NCBI GenBank assembly: GCA_021776095.1
Contig: JAJFGO010000091.1
Coordinates: 1 to 64,000, forward strand
Direction: 5' to 3'
Length of the DNA stretch: 64,000 bases
From: Kiloniellaceae bacterium
Lineage (GTDB): Bacteria; Pseudomonadota; Alphaproteobacteria; Kiloniellales; J153
Positions within the stretch are counted from its first letter, which is position 1; each line of letters opens with the position of its first letter. The position numbers and the translations under genes are program-made. The notes under the pieces were generated by a model. That model did no database searches and was not told the DNA's origin. It saw only the letters and a list, made by a program, of their open reading frames with translations. Below are positions 1-9,789 of this stretch, one piece after another.

Positions 1-95
<95 letters not shown>

Positions 96-150
96 TCAAG
101 GAAAGCACCCCAAACCGCAAATCCGCGGCACGGCGTGAGCAGGCTCGAAG

Positions 151-465
151 ATGGATAGCCAAAATATACGCATCCGCCTAAAGGCGTTCGATCACAGGAT
201 TCTCGATCAATCGACATCCGAGATCGTCGGCACGGCCAAGCGGACCGGTGCGCAGATTCGCGGACCGATTCCCTTGCCGACTCAGATCGAAAAGTTCACG
301 GTCCTGCGCGGCCCGCACATCGATAAGAAGAGCCGCGAGCAGTTCGAGATACGTACTCACAAGCGGTTGTTGGACATTGTCGATCCGACGCCCCAAACGG
401 TCGATGCTCTGATGAAGCTCGACCTGGCGGCCGGCGTCGATGTCGAAATCAGGCTTAAGGGCTAA
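151..465 (+). CDS. rpsJ: 30S ribosomal protein S10
   Basis: This 104-residue protein has the family length (about 102) and the S10 signatures [11 protein letters not shown] at the N-terminus and [20 protein letters not shown] in the centre. S10 belongs to the 30S head and also takes part in NusB-dependent transcription antitermination. It is the first gene of the S10 operon, 55 bp after tuf, and rplC starts 4 bp after its stop. Confidence 0.98.
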   Translation: MDSQNIRIRLKAFDHRILDQSTSEIVGTAKRTGAQIRGPIPLPTQIEKFTVLRGPHIDKKSREQFEIRTHKRLLDIVDPTPQTVDALMKLDLAAGVDVEIRLKG

Positions 466-469
466 TACG

Positions 470-1222
470 ATGCGCACCGGATTAATCGCGCAAAAACTCG
501 GCATGACGCGGGTGTTCTCAGATACCGGCGAGCATCTGCCCGTGACCGTGCTCAAGGTCGACAACTGTCAGGTTGTCGCCGTGCGCACCCAGGACACGGA
601 CGGTTACGACGCGGTGCAGCTTGGTGTCGGCACGGTCAAGGCCAAGAACCTGGGCAAGGCCCAGCGCGGCCATTTCGCCAAGGCCAAGGTCGAGCCCAAA
701 CGCCGGACCGGCGAGTTCCGGGTTTCGGGCGATGCCTTGCTCGAGCCGGGCCAGGAGCTTTCGGTGGACCATTTCGTACCGGGCCAGTTCATCGACGTGA
801 CCGGCGAATCCATCGGTAAGGGCTTCGCCGGGGCCATGAAGCGCCATAATTTTTCGGGTCTGCGGGCCTCTCACGGTGTTTCCATTTCGCACCGAGCCCA
901 TGGCTCGACCGGTAACAGCCAGGATCCCGGCAAGGTCTTCAAAGGCAAGAAGATGGCGGGACATTTGGGCGACCGGCAGGTCACGGTGCTCAACCTCAAG
1001 GTGGTTTCGACCGACGTTGAGGAAGGCCTGATCCTGGTGCGCGGCGCGGTCCCGGGCGCCGAAGGCGGTTGGGTGAGTGTGCGGGACGCGGTCAAGCGTT
1101 CGCGGCCCAAAGAGGCACCGTTCCCGGCCGGCCTGCGGGCGTCGGATGCGGGCGACGCGGCCGAAGCGCCGGCCGAGGCGGCAAGCGATGCCGGCGGCGA
1201 AGCTCCGGCCAAAGAGGACTAA
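470..1222 (+). CDS. rplC: 50S ribosomal protein L3
   Basis: L3 nucleates 50S assembly near the peptidyl-transferase centre. The start is the ATG at 470 ([16 protein letters not shown], the classic L3 beginning); an in-frame ATG at 440 lies inside rpsJ and is not used. The conserved centre [19 protein letters not shown] is present. The 250-residue product is about 40 longer than E. coli L3 because of a C-terminal tail rich in Ala, Glu and Asp (from about residue 215), of a kind seen in other alphaproteobacteria. Confidence 0.97.
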   Translation: MRTGLIAQKLGMTRVFSDTGEHLPVTVLKVDNCQVVAVRTQDTDGYDAVQLGVGTVKAKNLGKAQRGHFAKAKVEPKRRTGEFRVSGDALLEPGQELSVDHFVPGQFIDVTGESIGKGFAGAMKRHNFSGLRASHGVSISHRAHGSTGNSQDPGKVFKGKKMAGHLGDRQVTVLNLKVVSTDVEEGLILVRGAVPGAEGGWVSVRDAVKRSRPKEAPFPAGLRASDAGDAAEAPAEAASDAGGEAPAKED

Positions 1223-1227
1223 AACGG

Positions 1228-1848
1228 ATGAAATGCGCGGTCACAACCCTGGACAATAAGTCGGCCGGCGAGATCGACTTGGACGACGCCGTGTTCGGAC
1301 TGCCGGCACGCGCGGATATCTTGTCGCGCACGGTTAATTGGCAGTTGGCCAAGCGCCGCGCCGGCACCCATAAGGTCAAGTCGCGCGGCGAGATCGACAT
1401 GACCAAGGCCAAGTTCGGCCGGCAAAAGGGCGGCGGCCGTGCGCGACATGGTGCGCGCTCGGCCAACATTTTCCGTGGCGGCGGCGTCGTTCATGGCCCG
1501 GTGGTCCGTGATCACAGCCACGCGCTGCCAAAGAAAGTCCGCCGCTTGGCGCTCAAGACCGCGCTTTCGGCCAAGGCGGCCGATGGCAAGCTGATCGTGC
1601 TCGAATCGGCCAAGACCGAAGCGGGCAAGACCGCGGAATTGGCCAAGAAGTTCGGCGCCCTTGGCTGGGGCACGGTCCTGGTCATCGACGGCGCCGGGGT
1701 CGACCCGAATTTCGCCCGCGCGGCGCGCAATCTGCCGGGCGTCGACGTGTTGCCTCAGATTGGCGCCAACGTCTACGACATCCTGCGCCGGGATACCCTG
1801 GTGCTGACCAAGGACGCGGTACAGGCGCTGGAGGCGCGACTGAAATGA
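1228..1848 (+). CDS. rplD: 50S ribosomal protein L4
   Basis: The ATG at 1228 gives a 206-residue L4 beginning [19 protein letters not shown], the normal family length; the longer in-frame extension upstream overlaps rplC and is rejected. The tunnel-loop signature [14 protein letters not shown] is seen at about residues 58-71. L4 lines the peptide exit tunnel and in gamma-proteobacteria also represses the S10 operon; no leader for such control is visible here. The stop overlaps the rplW start (ATGA, 1845-1848). Confidence 0.97.
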   Translation: MKCAVTTLDNKSAGEIDLDDAVFGLPARADILSRTVNWQLAKRRAGTHKVKSRGEIDMTKAKFGRQKGGGRARHGARSANIFRGGGVVHGPVVRDHSHALPKKVRRLALKTALSAKAADGKLIVLESAKTEAGKTAELAKKFGALGWGTVLVIDGAGVDPNFARAARNLPGVDVLPQIGANVYDILRRDTLVLTKDAVQALEARLK

Positions 1849-2177
1849 GCAAGGCGCGCGCTTTTCGGAAATACGACATCGCCCTCTCGGGCGAGCGCAC
1901 CTACGAGGTCATTCGACGGCCGCTGGTGACGGAAAAATCGACCCTGGGCGGCGAGCACGGCCAGATCGCCTTCGAGGTCGCGATCGACGCGACCAAGCCG
2001 GAAATCAAGGCGGCGATCGAGAGCCTGTTCAAGGTCAAGGTCAAGGCCGTGAATACCTTGCGCCAGAACGGCAAGGTTAAGCGGTTCCGGGGCCATGTCG
2101 GGCGGCGTGGCGACGTGAAAAAGGCTTATGTGACCCTGGAAGAGGGCCACAACATCGACGTGACCACGGGAATTTAG
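1845..2177 (+). CDS. rplW: 50S ribosomal protein L23
   Basis: L23 sits at the tunnel exit and docks trigger factor and SRP. The 110-residue protein shows [14 protein letters not shown] and the basic [16 protein letters not shown] loop. It carries about 15 extra N-terminal residues relative to E. coli L23. Its start codon overlaps the rplD stop by 4 bases, which implies translational coupling. Confidence 0.95.
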   Translation: MSKARAFRKYDIALSGERTYEVIRRPLVTEKSTLGGEHGQIAFEVAIDATKPEIKAAIESLFKVKVKAVNTLRQNGKVKRFRGHVGRRGDVKKAYVTLEEGHNIDVTTGI

Positions 2178-2181
2178 AACC

Positions 2182-3012
2182 ATGGCCCTGAAGTCCTTCA
2201 ATCCGACCACGCCCAGCCAACGAGAGTTGGTTGTGGTCGACCGCAGCGCGCTGCACAAAGGCGCGCCCGTGAAGCCCTTGACCGAGGGCCTGTCCAAGAA
2301 GGGCGGGCGCAACAATCATGGCCGGATCACGGCGCGGCGGCGCGGCGGCGGACACAAGCGGCTGTACCGCGTGGTCGACTTCAAGCGGCGCAAGTTCGAC
2401 GTGCCGGCCAAGGTCGTGCGCCTGGAATACGATCCGAACCGCACGGCCTTCATCGCCTTGATCGAGTACGAGGACGGTGAGCTGAGCTACATCCTGGCGC
2501 CGCAGCGGATCGGACCGGGCGACCCGGTGATTTCGAGCCAGAAGGCGGACATCAAGCCGGGCAACGCCATGCCGCTGTCGTCGATCCCGGTCGGCACCAT
2601 CGTGCACAATGTCGAGCTCAAGGCCGGCAAGGGCGGTCAGATCGCGCGCTCGGCCGGAACCTATGTTCAACTGGTCGGGCGCGACGCGGGCTATGCCCTG
2701 CTGCGCCTCGGCTCCGGCGAGGCACGGATGGTACGGGCCGAGTGCATGGCGACCATCGGCGCGGTGTCGAACCCGGATCAGGCCAACATCAATTTGGGCA
2801 AGGCCGGCCGCAAGCGCTGGCTGGGCAAGCGCCCGGCAGTGCGCGGCGTGGCCATGAACCCAATCGACCATCCGCACGGCGGCGGCGAGGGCCGCACCTC
2901 GGGCGGGCGCCATCCGGTGACCCCCTGGGGCAAGCCGACCAAGGGCGCCAAGACGCGCCGCAACAAGTCAACCAGCCGGCTCATTGTGCGCCGGCGACAC
3001 AAGAAGTCGTAA
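2182..3012 (+). CDS. rplB: 50S ribosomal protein L2
   Basis: L2 supports subunit association and peptidyl transfer. The 276-residue protein has the normal length and the C-terminal signature [18 protein letters not shown] at about residues 222-239, which includes the conserved His near the catalytic centre. It begins [21 protein letters not shown], 4 bp after rplW. Confidence 0.98.
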   Translation: MALKSFNPTTPSQRELVVVDRSALHKGAPVKPLTEGLSKKGGRNNHGRITARRRGGGHKRLYRVVDFKRRKFDVPAKVVRLEYDPNRTAFIALIEYEDGELSYILAPQRIGPGDPVISSQKADIKPGNAMPLSSIPVGTIVHNVELKAGKGGQIARSAGTYVQLVGRDAGYALLRLGSGEARMVRAECMATIGAVSNPDQANINLGKAGRKRWLGKRPAVRGVAMNPIDHPHGGGEGRTSGGRHPVTPWGKPTKGAKTRRNKSTSRLIVRRRHKKS

Positions 3013-3024
3013 AGGAGGGCGGAC

Positions 3025-3303
3025 GTGGCTCGCTCGGTTTGGAAAGGTCCCTTCGTCGACGGCTTCATGCTGAAGAAGGCGGATGTTGTGCGTGCGTCGG
3101 GGCGGAACGAGATCATCAGGACATGGTCGCGGCGCTCGACCATCATGCCGCATTTCGTCGGTCTGACGTTCGGCGTTTACAATGGCAGGAAGTTCCTGCC
3201 GGTGCTCGTGACTGAAAACATGGTGGGGCACAAGTTCGGCGAGTTCTCGCCGACCCGCACCTTCCACGGTCATGCCGCCGACAAGAAGGCGAAGAGGGCG
3301 TAA
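3025..3303 (+). CDS. rpsS: 30S ribosomal protein S19 (GTG start)
   Basis: S19 forms the head of the 30S subunit with S13. The 92-residue product has [17 protein letters not shown] and the [11 protein letters not shown] centre. The start is GTG at 3025, preceded by a strong Shine-Dalgarno AAGGAGG at about 3012-3018. It lies 12 bp after rplB and 3 bp before rplV. Confidence 0.97.
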   Translation: MARSVWKGPFVDGFMLKKADVVRASGRNEIIRTWSRRSTIMPHFVGLTFGVYNGRKFLPVLVTENMVGHKFGEFSPTRTFHGHAADKKAKRA

Positions 3304-3306
3304 GGC

Positions 3307-3687
3307 ATGGGTAAACCATCACACGAGCGCCGCTTGGGCGAGAACGAGGCTACCGCCGTGGCGCGCAACCTGCGCGGCAGCGCGCGCAAGCTCAATCTGG
3401 TCGCGCAGAGCATCCGGGGCAAGAGCGCGGAGGCCGCCCTGGCGGCTCTGACCTTCTCCAAACGGCGCATCGCGCAAGATGTTAGGAAAGTGGTGCAATC
3501 TGCTGTTGCTAATGCAGAAAACAACCACCAGTTGGATGTGGATCGGCTTTATGTCGCCGAGGCCTCGGTCGGCAAGGGCTTCGTCATGAAGCGTTGGCGG
3601 GCCCGGGCGCGGGGGCGAACGGGGCGGATCCTGAAACCCTGGAGCTCGATCACGGTCATTGTCCGCGAACGCGAGGAAACAGCGTAA
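3307..3687 (+). CDS. rplV: 50S ribosomal protein L22
   Basis: L22 lines the exit tunnel next to L4. The 126-residue sequence has the conserved segments [17 protein letters not shown] and [15 protein letters not shown], where the macrolide-sensitive beta-hairpin lies. Its TAA overlaps the rpsC start codon by one base (TAATG at 3685-3689). Confidence 0.97.
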   Translation: MGKPSHERRLGENEATAVARNLRGSARKLNLVAQSIRGKSAEAALAALTFSKRRIAQDVRKVVQSAVANAENNHQLDVDRLYVAEASVGKGFVMKRWRARARGRTGRILKPWSSITVIVREREETA

Positions 3688-4364
3688 TGGGTCAAAAAGT
3701 CAATCCGATCGGGCTGCGGCTTGGGATCAATCGGACCTGGGATTCGCGCTGGTACGCAGATAGCGGCTACGCCAATTTGCTGCACGAGGACCTGGGCATC
3801 CGCAAATTCCTCTACAACCGCCTGCAGCAGTCGGGCGTGTCGCGCATCGTGATCGAGCGGCCGAGCAAGAAGGCGCGGATCACCATCCATACGGCGCGTC
3901 CGGGCGTGGTTATCGGAAAGAAGGGCGCCGATATCGACAAGCTGCGCGGCGAGTTGCAGAAAATGACCGGCAGCGAGGTCCACCTCAACATCGTCGAAAT
4001 CCGCAAGCCGGAAGTCGACGCCAAGCTGGTGGCCGAGAATATCGCCAGTCAGCTCGAGCGCCGGGTCGCGTTCCGCCGGGCCATGAAGCGGGCCGTGCAG
4101 TCCGCCATGCGCTTGGGCGCCCAAGGCATTCGGATCAATTGCGGCGGCCGCCTCGGCGGCGCCGAGATCGCCCGCACCGAGTGGTACCGTGAAGGCCGAG
4201 TGCCGTTGCATACCCTGCGTGCCGATATCGACTATGGCGAGGCGACGGCCAAGACGACCTACGGGACCTGCGGGATCAAGGTTTGGGTCTTCAAGGGCGA
4301 GATCATGGCCCACGATCCCATGGCCCAGGAAAAACGCATGCAGGAGGCGCACCCGGGACGCTAG
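3687..4364 (+). CDS. rpsC: 30S ribosomal protein S3
   Basis: The start at 3687 gives [22 protein letters not shown], the canonical S3 N-terminus; the upstream in-frame extension overlaps rplV. The 225-residue product has the KH domain with [17 protein letters not shown] and the C-terminal S3 domain [28 protein letters not shown] in two adjoining parts. S3 forms part of the mRNA entry pore and its helicase activity. Confidence 0.97.
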   Translation: MGQKVNPIGLRLGINRTWDSRWYADSGYANLLHEDLGIRKFLYNRLQQSGVSRIVIERPSKKARITIHTARPGVVIGKKGADIDKLRGELQKMTGSEVHLNIVEIRKPEVDAKLVAENIASQLERRVAFRRAMKRAVQSAMRLGAQGIRINCGGRLGGAEIARTEWYREGRVPLHTLRADIDYGEATAKTTYGTCGIKVWVFKGEIMAHDPMAQEKRMQEAHPGR

Positions 4365-4402
4365 TCCGAGAGGATTGGCAAGGGGCGTAAAGGAGCAAGA
4401 CG

Positions 4403-4822
4403 ATGCTGCAGCCGAAGCGGACCAAATACCGCAAAGCTCATAAGGGCCGCATCCATGGTGTGGCCAAGGGCGGCTATACGCTGACCTTTGGGGCCTATGG
4501 GCTCAAGGCGATCACGCCCGGGCGCATTTCCGCGCGCCAGATCGAGGCCGCGCGCCGCACCATCACCCGGCACATGAAGCGTGTCGGCAAGTTGTGGATC
4601 CGGGTTTTCCCCGACGTACCGGTGTCGCAGAAACCGGCCGAGGTGCGCCAGGGCAAGGGCAAGGGTTCGCCCGAATGGTGGGCCGCGCGGGTCAAGCCGG
4701 GCCGGATTATGTTCGAGCTGGACGGCGTGCCCCACGATTTGGCCCGCGAGGCTTTCGTGCTGGCCGCGGCGAAGCTGCCGGTACAGACCAAGTTCGTCGC
4801 ACGCTTGGGTGAGGAGGGTTAG
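4403..4822 (+). CDS. rplP: 50S ribosomal protein L16
   Basis: L16 organises the A-site region of the 50S subunit. The 139-residue protein starts [16 protein letters not shown] and has the [16 protein letters not shown] signature at about residues 44-59. A good Shine-Dalgarno (AAGGAG, about 4389-4394) precedes it in a 38-bp gap after rpsC. Its TAG abuts the rpmC ATG with no spacer. Confidence 0.97.
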   Translation: MLQPKRTKYRKAHKGRIHGVAKGGYTLTFGAYGLKAITPGRISARQIEAARRTITRHMKRVGKLWIRVFPDVPVSQKPAEVRQGKGKGSPEWWAARVKPGRIMFELDGVPHDLAREAFVLAAAKLPVQTKFVARLGEEG

Positions 4823-5020
4823 ATGAAGGCCGCCGATCTGAAGGGTAAGACGCCGGACGAATTGCAGGAATCGCTGCTCAGCTTGCGCAAGGAACAATTC
4901 AACCTGCGCTTCCAGAAAGCGAGCGGGCAGCTCGAAAACACGGCGCGGGTGCGCCAAGTGCGCCGCGGTATCGCGCGTATCAAGACCTTGCTGCTCACCA
5001 AGCAGCAGACCGTAGCCTAG
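4823..5020 (+). CDS. rpmC: 50S ribosomal protein L29
   Basis: A 65-residue two-helix protein with the L29 core [19 protein letters not shown] and the C-terminal [12 protein letters not shown]. It lies next to L23 at the tunnel exit on the ribosome. Its ATG immediately follows the rplP stop, so translation is probably coupled. Confidence 0.96.
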   Translation: MKAADLKGKTPDELQESLLSLRKEQFNLRFQKASGQLENTARVRQVRRGIARIKTLLLTKQQTVA

Positions 5021-5033
5021 AGGGATTGGGTTT

Positions 5034-5279
5034 ATGCCGAGTCGGGAATTGCAAGGGGTCGTGGTCGGCGACAAGGCCAACAAGACAATCACAGTCTTGG
5101 TCGAGCGGCGCGTCATGCACCCGGTCTACAAGAAGATCATCAAGCGCTCGAAGAAGTACAGCGCCCACGATGAAGCCAACAGTCACAAGATCGGCGACAA
5201 GGTCCGCATCGTGGAGTGCCGCCCGATCTCGAAGTCAAAAACATGGCGCGTTGTGACCGAGAGCGCGAAAAACGCTTAG
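5034..5279 (+). CDS. rpsQ: 30S ribosomal protein S17
   Basis: S17 is an early-binding OB-fold protein of the 30S body. The 81-residue product starts [21 protein letters not shown] and has the signature [19 protein letters not shown]. This is the last gene of the S10 operon proper; only 22 bp separate it from rplN, so read-through into the spc genes is likely. Confidence 0.96.
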   Translation: MPSRELQGVVVGDKANKTITVLVERRVMHPVYKKIIKRSKKYSAHDEANSHKIGDKVRIVECRPISKSKTWRVVTESAKNA

Positions 5280-5301
5280 GGCGCCGGAAGGATAAAGACC
5301 G

Positions 5302-5670
5302 ATGATTCAGATGCAGAGCCAGCTAGATGTCGCCGACAATTCCGGCGCCCGGCGGGTCCAATGTATCAAGGTTCTGGGCGGCTCTAAACGCAAGAGCGCG
5401 GGCGTCGGCGACGTCATCGTGGTTAGCGTGAAGGAAGCGATTCCGCGCGGACGGGTGAAAAAAGGCGACGTGCATCGCGCGGTGATCGTGCGCACGGCCA
5501 AGGAAATCCGCCGCGATGACGGTACCGCGATCCGCTTCGACAGCAATGCGGCGGTCTTGATCAGCAAGCAGGGGGAGCCGATCGGCACCCGCATCTTCGG
5601 TCCGGTCACGCGCGAGTTGCGGGCCCGCCGTTTCATGAAGATCGTCTCCCTGGCGCCGGAGGTCCTCTAG
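5302..5670 (+). CDS. rplN: 50S ribosomal protein L14
   Basis: L14 forms inter-subunit bridges. The 122-residue protein has the exact family length and begins [20 protein letters not shown]; a central [15 protein letters not shown] and the FGPVTRELR motif follow. Its TAG abuts the rplX ATG. Confidence 0.98.
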   Translation: MIQMQSQLDVADNSGARRVQCIKVLGGSKRKSAGVGDVIVVSVKEAIPRGRVKKGDVHRAVIVRTAKEIRRDDGTAIRFDSNAAVLISKQGEPIGTRIFGPVTRELRARRFMKIVSLAPEVL

Positions 5671-5994
5671 ATGGCCAAGAAGTTTAAAATCAAGAAGGGC
5701 GACCGGGTGACCGTTATCACCGGTCGCGATTCCGGCAAGAAGGGCGATGTGCTGCGGATTCTGCGCAAGGAGAACCGGGTGCTGGTCCAGGGTGTGAACA
5801 TGGTCAAGCGCCATCAAAGCGCGAGCCAGGCCAGTGCCGGCGGTATCATCGAGAAAGAAGCGCCGTTGCATATTTCCAACGTGGCGCTGATCGATCCGAA
5901 GAGCGACCAGCCGACCCGCGTCGGGTATCGCCTGGAGGCCGGTGGGCGCAAGGTGCGCATCGCCAGGCGCTCCGGCGAGGCGATTGATCTCTAG
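5671..5994 (+). CDS. rplX: 50S ribosomal protein L24
   Basis: L24 is one of the two assembly-initiator proteins of the 50S subunit. The 107-residue product has the KOW motif [18 protein letters not shown] at residues 8-25 and the conserved NMVKRHQ. It starts directly after the rplN stop. Confidence 0.97.
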   Translation: MAKKFKIKKGDRVTVITGRDSGKKGDVLRILRKENRVLVQGVNMVKRHQSASQASAGGIIEKEAPLHISNVALIDPKSDQPTRVGYRLEAGGRKVRIARRSGEAIDL

Positions 5995-6012
5995 GCGAAT
6001 TGGGTTCGAAAG

Positions 6013-6564
6013 ATGGCAACGCGTCTCAAAGAACATTACGACAAGGTGGTTCGCTCTGACCTCATGAAGGAGTTCAAGTACGAGAACTCCATGCAGGTCC
6101 CGCGGGTCGAGAAGATCGTCCTGAATATGGGCGTCGGCGAGGGCGCGGTGGACCAGAAAAAGGTCCAGGCCGCGGCTAACGAGATGGCCCTCATTGCCGG
6201 CCAGAGGCCGGTGATCACCAAGGCGCGCCTCTCGATTGCGGCGTACAAGCTGCGCGAAGGCATGCCGGTGGGCTGCAAGGTCACGCTGCGGCGCGATCGC
6301 ATGTACGAGTTTCTCGATCGCCTGATCACGATCGCCCTGCCGCGGGTTCGTGATTTTCGCGGCGTATCGCCGAAAAGTTTCGACGGCCGTGGCAACTTCT
6401 CCATGGGCCTGAAAGAGCAGATCGTGTTTCCGGAGATCGACTACGACCAGGTCGGCGAGATTCGGGGCATGGATGTGGTGATCTGCACCACTGCCAAGAC
6501 GGACGACGAGGCACGGTCCCTGCTCCGCGGGTTCCAAATGCCCTTCACGAAGCAGACGCAATAG
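6013..6564 (+). CDS. rplE: 50S ribosomal protein L5
   Basis: L5 binds 5S rRNA and contacts P-site tRNA. The 183-residue protein has [11 protein letters not shown], the signature [25 protein letters not shown] in two adjoining parts, and the C-terminal block [19 protein letters not shown]. It lies 18 bp downstream of rplX. Confidence 0.97.
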   Translation: MATRLKEHYDKVVRSDLMKEFKYENSMQVPRVEKIVLNMGVGEGAVDQKKVQAAANEMALIAGQRPVITKARLSIAAYKLREGMPVGCKVTLRRDRMYEFLDRLITIALPRVRDFRGVSPKSFDGRGNFSMGLKEQIVFPEIDYDQVGEIRGMDVVICTTAKTDDEARSLLRGFQMPFTKQTQ

Positions 6565-6578
6565 AGGATTGAATAGGC

Positions 6579-6884
6579 ATGGCGAAGAAAAGCGCCGTCA
6601 ATAAGAATAACCGGCGCCGGCTTTTGGCGCAGCGCACCGCTGGCAAACGGGAACGCTTGCGTGCCGTGGCACGCGATCGCGCGCTGCCGCCGGAGGAGCG
6701 GTTCCAGGCATTCGTCAAACTGGCGCAATTGCCACGCAATAGCGCGCCGGTACGGATTCGAAACCGATGTGAACTTACCGGCCGTCCACGCGGATTTTAT
6801 CGCAAGCTCCGGCTTTCGCGTATCGCTCTGCGCGAACTGGCCTCGACCGGCCAGATCCCCGGTATGACGAAGTCGAGCTGGTAA
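6579..6884 (+). CDS. rpsN: 30S ribosomal protein S14 (zinc-free type)
   Basis: The 101-residue product is the long S14 form that lacks the CxxC zinc ribbon of short paralogues; the only cysteine is in [17 protein letters not shown], the family signature. S14 binds 16S rRNA in the 30S head. It is followed by a 28-bp gap and rpsH. Confidence 0.97.
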   Translation: MAKKSAVNKNNRRRLLAQRTAGKRERLRAVARDRALPPEERFQAFVKLAQLPRNSAPVRIRNRCELTGRPRGFYRKLRLSRIALRELASTGQIPGMTKSSW

Positions 6885-6912
6885 CGGCTGTTAGGAAGAG
6901 AGGGCACGCGCG

Positions 6913-7311
6913 ATGGCGATGAGCGATCCTTTGGGCGATATGTTGACCCGCATCCGTAACGGACAGCGGGGCGGCAAGTCCGTCGTACAGGCGCCGGCGT
7001 CGAAGCTGCGCTCGAACGTTCTCGAGGTTTTGAAACGCGAAGGCTATATCCGCGGTTTCAAGACCTCCGAGGAACGTACGGGCGTGTCGGCGTTGCAGAT
7101 CGAGCTGAAATACGCCGATGGGCATCCGGTTATTCAGGAGATTGCGCGGGTGTCCCGGCCGGGGCGGCGCGTGTACTCCAAGATCAAAGAACTGCCGCGT
7201 TACTACAACGGACTGGGTATTTCCATCCTGTCCACGCCGCGCGGCGTGATGTCGGACCAGGAAGCGCGCGCCGCGAATGTCGGCGGCGAAGTCCTGTGCC
7301 GCGTATTCTAA
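6913..7311 (+). CDS. rpsH: 30S ribosomal protein S8
   Basis: The 132-residue protein begins [18 protein letters not shown] and ends in the S8 signature [21 protein letters not shown]8 organises the central domain of 16S rRNA and in E. coli represses the spc operon by binding its mRNA; this autoregulation cannot be judged here. Confidence 0.97.
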   Translation: MAMSDPLGDMLTRIRNGQRGGKSVVQAPASKLRSNVLEVLKREGYIRGFKTSEERTGVSALQIELKYADGHPVIQEIARVSRPGRRVYSKIKELPRYYNGLGISILSTPRGVMSDQEARAANVGGEVLCRVF

Positions 7312-7329
7312 AGGTTTGGGGATAAGACA

Positions 7330-7863
7330 ATGTCTCGGGTAGGAAAGCACCCCGTCGAAGTGCCGAGCGGCGTCGAAGTCGCGGTTGAGGGCCTTATGGT
7401 TCGTGCCAAGGGCAAACTGGGACAGCTTGCCTTTCGGTCGACCGCCGATGTCCGCATTTCGCTCGAGGACGGCAAGATCGTGGTCAAGCCGGTGAACGAG
7501 AGCAAGGCGGCGCAGGCCATGTGGGGCACGGCGCGTTCGTGCCTCCAGAATCTCGTGACTGGCGTTTCCGAGGGTTTCACCAAGGAACTGGAGATCAACG
7601 GCGTTGGCTATCGGGCCGCGGTTCAAGGGTCGTCGCTCAGCCTGCAGCTCGGCTTCAGCCACGACGTGAACTATCCGATTCCCGAGGGGATCGCGATCAA
7701 GTGCGAGAAGCCGACCAGTATCGCCATCACCGGCGCCGACAAGCAGAAGGTCGGTCAGGTCGCCGCCGAAATTCGGGCGTTCCGTCCGCCGGAGCCCTAC
7801 AAGGGCAAGGGTGTCAAATACAAGGACGAGTACATCCTGCGTAAGGAAGGCAAGAAGAAGTAA
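7330..7863 (+). CDS. rplF: 50S ribosomal protein L6
   Basis: L6 lies near the factor-binding site of the 50S subunit. The 177-residue protein has the two tandem L6 folds and the C-terminal signature [17 protein letters not shown] at about residues 149-165. The start [12 protein letters not shown] is canonical. rplR follows after 4 bp. Confidence 0.98.
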   Translation: MSRVGKHPVEVPSGVEVAVEGLMVRAKGKLGQLAFRSTADVRISLEDGKIVVKPVNESKAAQAMWGTARSCLQNLVTGVSEGFTKELEINGVGYRAAVQGSSLSLQLGFSHDVNYPIPEGIAIKCEKPTSIAITGADKQKVGQVAAEIRAFRPPEPYKGKGVKYKDEYILRKEGKKK

Positions 7864-7867
7864 AGCC

Positions 7868-8230
7868 ATGCGGACTGTCAAACAAACCAGCGAGCGCCGC
7901 CGCCGCCGTGTGCGCGGCCAGATCCAGCGGAAATCCAGGGGCCGGGTGCGCCTGTCGGTGTTTCGTTCTGGACGGCATATTTACGCTCAAGTCATCGACG
8001 ATACGAGCGATGTCACCCTCGCGGCGGCGTCGAGTATCGATAAGGACCTGAAGGGCAGCCTGAAAAACGGTTGCGACAAGACCGCTGCGGCCGAGGTCGG
8101 CAAGTTGGTGGCCACACGCGCGGTTGCCGCCGGCATCAAAGAGGTCGTATTCGACCGGGGCGGTTATCTGTATCACGGTAGGGTCAAGGCCCTGGCCGAA
8201 GCGGCCCGCGAAGGCGGCCTATCGTTCTAG
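7868..8230 (+). CDS. rplR: 50S ribosomal protein L18
   Basis: L18 carries 5S rRNA into the central protuberance. The ATG at 7868 gives 120 residues starting [17 protein letters not shown]; the longer in-frame reading upstream overlaps rplF and is rejected. The sequence [17 protein letters not shown] and the C-terminal end [20 protein letters not shown] are diagnostic. Confidence 0.96.
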   Translation: MRTVKQTSERRRRRVRGQIQRKSRGRVRLSVFRSGRHIYAQVIDDTSDVTLAAASSIDKDLKGSLKNGCDKTAAAEVGKLVATRAVAAGIKEVVFDRGGYLYHGRVKALAEAAREGGLSF

Positions 8231-8286
8231 GGTATTTCGGGCCCAGGGTCATAATCCGCGGCCCGCGATCCAAGGAAGTGTGAAGA

Positions 8287-8868
8287 ATGGCACAAGTGCG
8301 AAGAGATTCCCGACGGCACCGCGACGATCGTTCGTCTCGCGAGGACAGCGATCTGATCGAAAAGCTGGTCGGCATCAACCGCGTGGCCAAGGTGGTCAAG
8401 GGCGGTCGGCGCTTCGGCTTCGCGGCGCTGGTCGTGGTCGGAGACGGTCGTGGCCGGGTTGGCGTCGGCCATGGTAAGGCCCGTGAGGTGCCCGAGGCGA
8501 TCCGCAAGGCGACCGAGCAGGCCAAGCGCGGCATGATCCGTGTGCCCCTGCGCGAGGGCCGCACCTTGCACCACGACGTTAAGGGGCATTATGGCGCTGG
8601 GCGCGTGGTCATGCGTACTGCCGATCAGGGTACCGGCATCATCGCGGGCGGCCCCATGCGCGCCATCTTCGAGGCGCTGGGCGTGCAGGATGTGGTTGCC
8701 AAGTCGATCGGAACCTCGAACCCGCACAACATGATCAAGGCCACCTTTGCGGGCCTGAAGAACAACCAGAGCCCCCGCATGGTGGCGCAGCGCCGGAGCA
8801 AGAAAGTCGGCGAGATTTTGGGCGACCGTCGCGGCGCGGCGGCCGAATCCGCCGAGGCAGTGGAGTAA
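8287..8868 (+). CDS. rpsE: 30S ribosomal protein S5
   Basis: S5 controls decoding accuracy and forms part of the mRNA entry channel. The 193-residue protein has the double-stranded-RNA-binding fold followed by the signature [17 protein letters not shown] and the C-terminal domain [21 protein letters not shown] 56-bp gap separates it from rplR. Confidence 0.97.
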   Translation: MAQVRRDSRRHRDDRSSREDSDLIEKLVGINRVAKVVKGGRRFGFAALVVVGDGRGRVGVGHGKAREVPEAIRKATEQAKRGMIRVPLREGRTLHHDVKGHYGAGRVVMRTADQGTGIIAGGPMRAIFEALGVQDVVAKSIGTSNPHNMIKATFAGLKNNQSPRMVAQRRSKKVGEILGDRRGAAAESAEAVE

Positions 8869-8874
8869 CCAGCG

Positions 8875-9069
8875 ATGAGTGCGGCGCGTAAGACGATAAC
8901 CGTGACCCAGGTGGCGAGCCCGATCGGGCGGCCGAAGGATCAGCGCGCGACGCTGATTGGTTTGGGGTTGAACAAGATGAACCGCACGCGCGAGTTGGAA
9001 GACACGCCGGCCGTGCGCGGCATGATCACCAAGATCCAGCACTTGGTGCGGGTCGAAGGCGAGGGCTGA
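8875..9069 (+). CDS. rpmD: 50S ribosomal protein L30
   Basis: A 64-residue protein whose core [20 protein letters not shown] and [17 protein letters not shown] are typical of bacterial L30. It starts 6 bp after rpsE. A 58-bp gap to rplO follows. Confidence 0.95.
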   Translation: MSAARKTITVTQVASPIGRPKDQRATLIGLGLNKMNRTRELEDTPAVRGMITKIQHLVRVEGEG

Positions 9070-9127
9070 GCGCGGTCCAGAACCGCACGGGGGCCGGATC
9101 GGCCGGCTAGTTTAGGAAGACGCGAAC

Positions 9128-9640
9128 ATGAACCTCAATAAATTGTCGGATCGGCCAGGCGCCCGTAAGGTCGGCAAACGCCGGGGCCGGGGAATCGGCT
9201 CGGGCCTGGGCAAGACCTCAGGGCGCGGTCACAAGGGCCAGAAGTCGCGTCGCGGTGTGGCGATCAAGGGTTTCGAAGGCGGCCAGATGCCGCTGCATCG
9301 CCGCATGCCCAAGCGCGGCTTCAAGAACCTGTTCCGGAAGAATTTTGTGGTGCTCAACCTGGGCCGCCTGCAAGCGGCCATCGATGCCGGCAAGCTGGAC
9401 CCGAAGAGCCCGATCGACGCCGCAGTGCTGGTTGGGGCCGGAATGATCACCAATCCGCGCGACGGCGTGCGTCTGCTTGCAAAAGGCGAGCTGAATGCCA
9501 AAGTCAATATTACCGTGGCCGGCGCCTCCAAGGCGGCTGCGGCGGCGATCGAGAAGGCTGGGGGCGTTCTGAAGGTAACCATGCCGGCCGCAACCTCCGC
9601 TGGCGGGGCCGAGGAAAGCCAATCCGGAGATGCCAAGTAA
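9128..9640 (+). CDS. rplO: 50S ribosomal protein L15
   Basis: The 170-residue product starts [22 protein letters not shown] and contains the glycine/arginine-rich stretch [20 protein letters not shown] and [20 protein letters not shown], both family hallmarks. The C-terminal 20 residues are an extra, poorly conserved Ser/Gly-rich tail. L15 is a late 50S assembly protein. Confidence 0.97.
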   Translation: MNLNKLSDRPGARKVGKRRGRGIGSGLGKTSGRGHKGQKSRRGVAIKGFEGGQMPLHRRMPKRGFKNLFRKNFVVLNLGRLQAAIDAGKLDPKSPIDAAVLVGAGMITNPRDGVRLLAKGELNAKVNITVAGASKAAAAAIEKAGGVLKVTMPAATSAGGAEESQSGDAK

Positions 9641-9789
9641 ACGCGGGTTCAATTGCTCAATTAGATTCAGAAAGACGTGACATAACCTATTATCCGATCT
9701 CATGTTATGGCGGGTGTCGCTGTTTCGGACAGCCTCCGGGACCCTCGGGGGGCGGGGGTCGGCCCAGGATACGGGAAAGTGAGCTCTAG

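Noticed and set aside
9641-9789. Possible promoter or leader in the 149-bp gap between rplO and secY (GTGACA at 9677, TATTAT at 9688).
   Set aside because: No pair of elements has acceptable spacing.
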